Positions 58,686-64,000 of a stretch of 64,000 nucleotides of DNA are shown here, in pieces. The stretch is from positions 2,585,501 to 2,649,500 of the forward strand of contig NC_057372.1 in the NCBI RefSeq assembly GCF_016906535.1. Direction: 5' to 3'. The notes below the pieces were generated by a model. The model did no database searches. It was not told the origin of the DNA and saw only the letters and a list, made by a program, of their open reading frames with translations. The first letter of the stretch is position 1; every line of letters begins with the position of its first letter. Origin of the DNA: Rhizoctonia solani. Its lineage: Eukaryota; Basidiomycota; Agaricomycetes; Cantharellales; Ceratobasidiaceae. The translations under genes and the position numbers were made by a program.

Positions 58686-60329
58686 TTATGAATCAGAGTC
58701 AAAGAGCTCCCATTCCTCGATAGGACTCGGCATATTGAACCCAATGAAACTGATAGCGGGCTCAACGCCTCGCAAGTTGATGTTGACGTCTCTCTCGTCT
58801 ATGCGGTCTTCGGATTCGCCGTCTTGATAGAAGGCGCAACGATAAAATATCAGGTTCTCGAGAGCTGGTAGGTCGATCCAGCGGGGAAACACATCGAGCT
58901 CCACCTCGCATTGTACCATATACAAGTTTTGTAACTTTGAATGAGAAATCAATTCATCCGATTCTGGTTCAGACGAAGCGTTATATCCGTCCCAGGAGAG
59001 AGTCTGAAGGCCTGGGCATAGCTTGAGAATACCAACAAGTTCGTCTTTATCGAAGTCATTCGCGTGAAGCAGCGCTACATTTGTATGCGCAAAGAAGACA
59101 TAAATAGCACTCGATGTTTGTAGTGGCAAACGGGGTATGTCTTCGTTAGGTGCACTGGAGAGAGAAAGCTGGAGCGGGCACGACCCGGGAGCGATCATTC
59201 CAAGAAATGCTGGAACGAATATATGCTTCATCAAGCGAAGATTTAGGACCTCTAAGTAGTTGAGCCGGATGGGCGCAAGCGAACCTTCGGGAACTGAATG
59301 GACAATTTCGAGGGCGAATTCAAGAACACGTAGATCAGGGCTGGCCTGTAGGATTCCCCTAAGGTGGAATTCGGAGATGCTGACCGCTGATGTACGTGGG
59401 GTGAGACGAAGTTCAACAAGTCCATAATACGCCTTGCTTGTCCAGAAAGGATAGAATGCATGCAAGCACATTTTCTTGATGGAAAGCAGGACCGCTTCGC
59501 TGGCAACCGTATACATCTGCTGGTAAAATCCCACACCATGCTCGGGCATGTCCGAATCAGGCATATCGAAGAATACAAAAGTAGAAGCAAGACTATCGGG
59601 CTCCCGTGTAGTAGTCAACGTGGTAAAAGTTCCTGGAACACAGTATGTTAAACAAGCAGAAAGGGTATTGCGATATGTATCTGTTCGGATGGTTTGGTAG
59701 ATTCGTAGGTCCAAGGATCGTATGTGCGGTGCAACAGCTTTGACAAAATGGTCCAAAGAAGCGCTAGAGGGCCAATCACCAATAGGATCAGTAATGTAGA
59801 TATCCAATGGCATACCACCTGCCCGTACGGCAAAGCTTTCAGAGCGAGGAAGAAGACTAGCGCTAACCGCTCGACAAGGCGATAAATCGATTCGCGTCCA
59901 GAGATGGGGCGAACTGAGGGCTACTTTGCGCCAATAAGTGCAGACATGAGAAAGTACCTCGGAAGAAATTGTATTTCGGGTATTATTGGCTCGATTCAGA
60001 CGCGGGTGACGATGCATATTCCCTATATTGTCCGGGCCAAGAGCATATTGAAAGATGTTGGAGAGTAACTCCGGAGGAAGTGCGTTCACAGGCACCAGAT
60101 GGTTTGAGCAGTTTCTTGCCCAGTTTATCGTCGCTCTGGCCGCTTGCAATTTGTGTCCGAGCCCACTGACTATCGAGGCTTCGGAGGCTACACGCTGTGA
60201 AAGTACGCTTGGTACTGCACTAAATGATTCACATTTCAGGTAATAATCCCGAACGTTCGAGCAAGCCTTCAAGTATCTTTCAAGAGCACTATCGAGAAGG
60301 AAGCTGGCAAGATTTAGCTCATCTATCAT
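58686..60329 (-). CDS. F-box/LRR-like protein
   Basis: Single-exon protein of 547 residues, unusual here in having no introns and no frame break. A helical N-terminus (LASFLLDSALERYLKACSNV, ...SGLGHKLQAARATINWARN) is followed by an F-box (VNALPPELLSNIFQYAL) and then SEVLSHVCTYWRKVALSSPH with LWTRIDLS, the pattern of Agaricomycete F-box proteins. Leucine-rich repeat-like stretches follow (VAPHIRSLDLRIYQTI, YYGLVELRLTPR, GILQASPDLRVLEFALEI, LKLCPGLQTLSWDGY, LPALENLIFYRCAF), ending WELFDSDS. It is likely a substrate adaptor of an SCF ubiquitin ligase; target unknown. Such genes form large, fast-evolving families in these fungi. Confidence 0.88.
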   Translation of the reverse strand: MIDELNLASFLLDSALERYLKACSNVRDYYLKCESFSAVPSVLSQRVASEASIVSGLGHKLQAARATINWARNCSNHLVPVNALPPELLSNIFQYALGPDNIGNMHRHPRLNRANNTRNTISSEVLSHVCTYWRKVALSSPHLWTRIDLSPCRAVSASLLPRSESFAVRAGGMPLDIYITDPIGDWPSSASLDHFVKAVAPHIRSLDLRIYQTIRTDTYRNTLSACLTYCVPGTFTTLTTTREPDSLASTFVFFDMPDSDMPEHGVGFYQQMYTVASEAVLLSIKKMCLHAFYPFWTSKAYYGLVELRLTPRTSAVSISEFHLRGILQASPDLRVLEFALEIVHSVPEGSLAPIRLNYLEVLNLRLMKHIFVPAFLGMIAPGSCPLQLSLSSAPNEDIPRLPLQTSSAIYVFFAHTNVALLHANDFDKDELVGILKLCPGLQTLSWDGYNASSEPESDELISHSKLQNLYMVQCEVELDVFPRWIDLPALENLIFYRCAFYQDGESEDRIDERDVNINLRGVEPAISFIGFNMPSPIEEWELFDSDS

Positions 60330-60862
60330 ACTGTTGATGGCGCGCCAAACAGATTCGTTCGCAAAGTGGGAAAATGTACCCCATAATAAGCGCCTGGCGC
60401 TTTATTAAACATACAAACATGACCTGCTGGTCTGTGACTGATAATTTTGACTGTCAAAGAAGCCCGCGAACCAGTTGTATTCAAGCTAAGAGACTAATAA
60501 TAAACTGATGTAAAAACTAGAGCCATATGCTGACGCGTAAGCCTGGGAGATGATAATATAGTACAACAAGCTCGAACCGGAGATATATGGATAAGATCAA
60601 GGTAAAGGAAGTAGTTCCTTTTCCTCTTCAAAGAGAAATGGAGGTTTTAAGAGCCAAAATGTGCTCGGCGTCTTTCATCTGGTAGTGCTTGGTATAGCGT
60701 GGGAGGGCCACCCATTCAATACCTCAATTTAAAATGAATGACATATTTGTTGAATTCGACTGACCATCAACCCATGACACATTTATCTCATTTATTAGTA
60801 GCCTGAAAGCTTCTACTCCATGTTCAGCCAGTCTTGCACCTATAGGTAACACTAAATAAGAA
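60330..60862. other. Intergenic between divergent F-box and coiled-coil genes
   Basis: About 530 bp. It may hold a short first exon of the next gene (for example the ATG near 60590 followed by a GTAAAG donor), since the coiled-coil frame opens without an ATG; not certain. Confidence 0.35.
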
Positions 60863-63662
60863 GTGCTTTGGGTGGCGAACCAGCTAACCAGGTGGCGATA
60901 TGATCTGTCAGGGTCCTCTCACGAGACTCTAAGCGCCGAGTATCTTGGTTCTTTCACCACAGCTGTTCCTGGCCCTCGTGTCCTGGAATGCATCGAGATG
61001 CACCAGATAGATATCGGACTCGATCACCCTGTTGCTATTGAAATTTTGAGCTTGCGGGATGCTCTTTCCCAGCAACAGGTATGTTAGTATAGCCTATATA
61101 TTCGTACTAGGAATGCTCATTGAACCTAGCATGCGACCCAGCAAGCTACTGCTCAAGTTCAGAAATATGCCACGGAAGTGTCTTCAGCAAACAAAAAGAC
61201 ACGGCAGCTTAGTGCCGAAACAAGACTCTCCAGGCCGAGCTTGATATTCTACGAGCACCACGCCCCGTTTCTACTCCCTCACCAGCCGAAGCCGAACTGA
61301 CACTTGCCCTCCGACGCGCTAACTCTCGGCTTGAAGAAACGGAGACTCAACTACTAGAAGCACACGTTTCGGTTTCACACGCCCTTGCGGAGCGAGAGAG
61401 GACCTCTGATGAGGTTTCGGAGGCATATCGGATGCTTGAAGTGGCTCGGGCTCAAGACGTGGAGTTGCGGGCCGTTCTAGCAGAAAGAGATGCAGAGAAG
61501 AGGTTCTATGAGCTTGCTTTGGGAGAATATGCCGCACTTGTCAGGGACATGGAGAAACGCGAGGGGGAGGGCAGTACGCATCTGGATTTCAAGAAAAGGA
61601 CTGCTGCGGGGGAGATAGAACGGATTAAGGAGCTTACGACTGAGGTTGCGAGAGCAAATGCGGATATCGAATCGCTTCAGGCTCAATTAGATGCGGAGCG
61701 GCGTGCAGGAGAATTAGAGCGGATACAGTTGGCTGAGGTCAGGACCGAGCTTGGGAAGCGTGAGGTGGATGATAAGTCTGCGGCTGCACTTGTTGAACGG
61801 TATATGTGAGTATTCGAGTGACTCAGAACTGACAGCAGTCCATCGGGACCTTTGCTGAATTTTCGCTCGTTCGATTCACTCTTCACAAGGAAATTCTCAC
61901 AGCACCATACGGACGTGCTTCAACGTGCTCTAAACGATCAATCAACACGACATTCCGCAACCGTTAACTCCCTATCTCAACAGATTGAAAACCTGGAGCG
62001 GGCTCTCGCTGCTGAATCAATGCGTACCAAGCAGTTGCAGTCTTCTGTCGATATCCTTGTGGAAGACTTAGCACGAGAGTCCTTTGGGAGAAGAAGGGAA
62101 GTTCGTGTCCGGCTTGCGATCGCCGGACGAACTGCAAAAATCGAAGAAGACCTGCGAAGGTGGGAGCGTAGGATCAGAGAAAACTCTCGGTCACATACCG
62201 CTGGACAACCCTCTGAGTTGCTATTAGGTCTGCAGGAACTCGAACAGTTTCGGGATATTGTCAACTCGCTTGGGGCTCCTCTCATATTCCGTGACGCTGC
62301 ATCTCTGGTTCCGAGGATGATACCCTTAACGGACCACTCGCCCGTATCCTTTCTGCAGAAATTGCTGTCGAGAGTCTTGCGGCTGAACTTGAGCGCGAGA
62401 TGACTCGCAGGATTGAGCTCGAACGGGAACGCGCCCAACTTCCAACAGTTCCTCTCATAGAAAAACCAAGTTACAAAATTCCAACTCTAAAGGCGAAGGT
62501 TCCTGCTTCTTCTACAATACCTTCTTCGGCATCAGTTTCCATTGCATCTCTTCAGAGTAGCTCTGGTCCATCTCTGGAAACTAGCGAGACTTCATCTAGA
62601 GCTTCCTTGGAAGAGTGTGTTCTGAGTGCTCCTGTTGTGCTACCAGGCGCCCCTGTCGTTAATTTACCTCAAACTCAACCAGAAATAGATGACCTTTTTA
62701 TTGTCGCGGCTCCGCCAATTATTTCATCCACTTCCTCGCCGGAACCGCCATGGGTTTCTGTTGTTCCTTTCTCCTCTAATTTTTCTCCCCCACTCGAACG
62801 AGCCAACATACCCGAGCCCCGCTCTTTACTCGACAGTCCAGAAGTTCAAGAACTCCTTTCTCAATTGCCTACAGCTCTACAACGATATACCCCTTTCCAA
62901 AATACATTCCGTGACTGCCACGTTACCCTCACCGCACTTAAATCCGAACTTCGTGTACGCCCCCGCACCCATTTGCTGACGGCTGTCGAACGACTATATG
63001 ACTACAATGAAGATGCTCGCGTCGAAATCGAAATTCGAATTGCGGACGAAGCGCGCAAGGCCAATGGATTTGAAACCATGTTGCGGTTGTCGTTGGCTAG
63101 CGTCCTTGACGATCTCCGGGCATTTATTGACGGTTCAGCACCTGACATTCGCAAAGCGCTCGAGACGGCTGAACGAAAGCGTAACGAACTGGAACACGAC
63201 ATATCTGCTATCAAAGCATCCGTATATGCGCCTGAGGCTCATAGCCAGGCCGAGATTGAAATTCCCACTTCTCAACCTCCTCCATCTCCGCTATGGGGCC
63301 GAAAGATGTCTTTGGGCCCCGGATTGCTGGGTGCTGGCCGGCCATTGTTGAGGCGCGCTGGATCCGGAACATTGGGGCATAGTCGGGCATCCTCCTTGGG
63401 CGGAGAAGAGCATTCCGAGTTGTCGCCCAAGGACCCACTGGCGGGACTTAGGCTGAAGATACCCATGCCCAATATGGCGACTAGCCCACTCCCATCTCCG
63501 ATGAAACCGGGCTCTCCGCTAGTACTGGAACGTACCCGAGTAACATCTATGTATCGTATAGGTTTGGGAGGTAGCCGATCCCGCTTGGATATCTCGAATC
63601 GGAGCACGACGGTGACTCCTACGTTCAAGGCCGATGAGGAAAGTGACGATGGTGTAGAGTAG
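60863..63662 (+). CDS. Coiled-coil protein, unknown role
   Basis: Long coiled-coil protein with a disordered C-terminal half. The first readable part is EYLGSFTTAVPGPRVLECIE and HPVAIEILSLRDALSQQQ, but no ATG opens this frame, so the true start probably lies in an upstream exon. After an intron the coiled coil runs through AELTLALRRANSRLEETETQ, MLEVARAQDVELRAVLAERD and ELTTEVARANADIESLQAQL. A further intron precedes KFSQHHTDVLQRALNDQS and SLSQQIENLERALAAES, then AEIAVESLAAELEREMTRRI and a Ser/Pro-rich region. The C-terminal part has a second helical block (LTALKSELRVRPRTHLLTAV; ALETAERKRNELEHDISAIK) and ends with SP motifs and DEESDDGVE. One-base losses at about 61218 (A-run) and 62302 must be corrected to join the parts. 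Function not recognised. Confidence 0.7.
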
Positions 63663-64000
63663 CTCCTTTAATGTTTTGTTTAGCTTTATTTATAATGGTG
63701 CACTGTTTTTGTCTGGAACTTTCGTATCTATTATGATCTAGATGTAAAGGGGATCCTGTTTTCGAGAGTTGATTTAGTTGATGGCTTAATCCATTATAGC
63801 AAGCAGCTATAACGCTATAGTACTGTACCTCTGTAACGAGCGAAAGCCAAACGGTTCTGAATATCACTACCCAGTCTCGGAGTAGAGATTCGACCCATAA
63901 TTTATGAGAGTGGACTGAATGCAAGCCAGCACTGGCTCTTGAAGTTTCTTGGCTTGGTTGGCTTGGATCTGTGAGCACACACCCTACCTGGCTTCGAAAA
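63663..64000. other. 3' flank of the coiled-coil gene
   Basis: T- and A-rich downstream sequence running to the window edge. No gene recognised. Confidence 0.4.

Noticed and set aside
1..64000. CRISPR arrays, rRNA genes, LTR retrotransposons
   Set aside because: No regularly spaced repeats, no rRNA-like sequence and no reverse-transcriptase or long terminal repeat signals were seen; CRISPR is not expected in a eukaryotic genome.

Overview
The window reads as nuclear DNA of a filamentous basidiomycete, most likely an Agaricomycete and possibly the Rhizoctonia/Ceratobasidium group. The evidence is dense intron-rich genes with GT-AG introns of mostly 45-65 nt and CTAAC-type branch points, F-box/LRR proteins of the type expanded in such fungi, an unspecific peroxygenase, a GPI-tailed thaumatin-like protein, and a large basidiomycete-type DNA transposon. 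Taxonomy is inference; no marker locus is present.

Layout. 0.8-2.3 kb: eIF4A. 2.9-15 kb: three related monocarboxylate-permease-like MFS genes in the same orientation (2.9, 5.8 and 12.9 kb), with a broken F-box-like gene and an Old Yellow Enzyme gene between the second and third. 15.2 kb: a 55-bp-arm hairpin. 15.8-17.5 kb: a 3-beta-HSD-type sterol/steroid dehydrogenase. 18.1-19.5 kb: thaumatin-like protein, convergent with cytochrome c heme lyase. 20.6-23 kb: a Rap1-type telomere protein (BRCT + Myb). 23.2-34.6 kb: two tandem BSC6-like MFS transporters on the minus strand; the second carries a complete 6.6-kb transposon inside one intron. 35.1-36.5 kb: Rab geranylgeranyltransferase alpha subunit. 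37-47 kb: a SUKH/KNR4-domain protein, Hel2/ZNF598 ubiquitin ligase, D-serine dehydratase, SF3B2 and an unknown protein. 48-54 kb: unspecific peroxygenase, a tRNA-Met(CAU) with intron, and a Pns1/CTL choline-transporter-like protein. 54-64 kb: an unknown acidic-tailed protein, a cytochrome P450 with an internal duplication, an intact F-box/LRR protein and a coiled-coil protein.

Most loci are housekeeping genes (translation initiation, splicing, ribosome quality control, prenylation, cytochrome maturation, telomere) mixed with accessory genes for transport, oxidation and the cell surface. No gene cluster for one pathway is evident. The OYE, P450, peroxygenase and MFS genes are not close enough or coherent enough to call a biosynthetic cluster.

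Two features dominate. First, the transposon at 27333-33978 has 35-bp perfect terminal inverted repeats, an 8-bp target duplication and subterminal direct repeats. It carries one long multi-exon gene in which a SUMO-protease-like (Ulp1/C48) domain appears to be joined to an RNase-H-like transposase. Second, about a dozen reading frames, including highly conserved ones such as eIF4A, are broken by single-base changes, mostly deletions and several at homopolymers. That pattern points to uncorrected long-read assembly errors rather than widespread pseudogenes, so frame breaks here should be read with caution.
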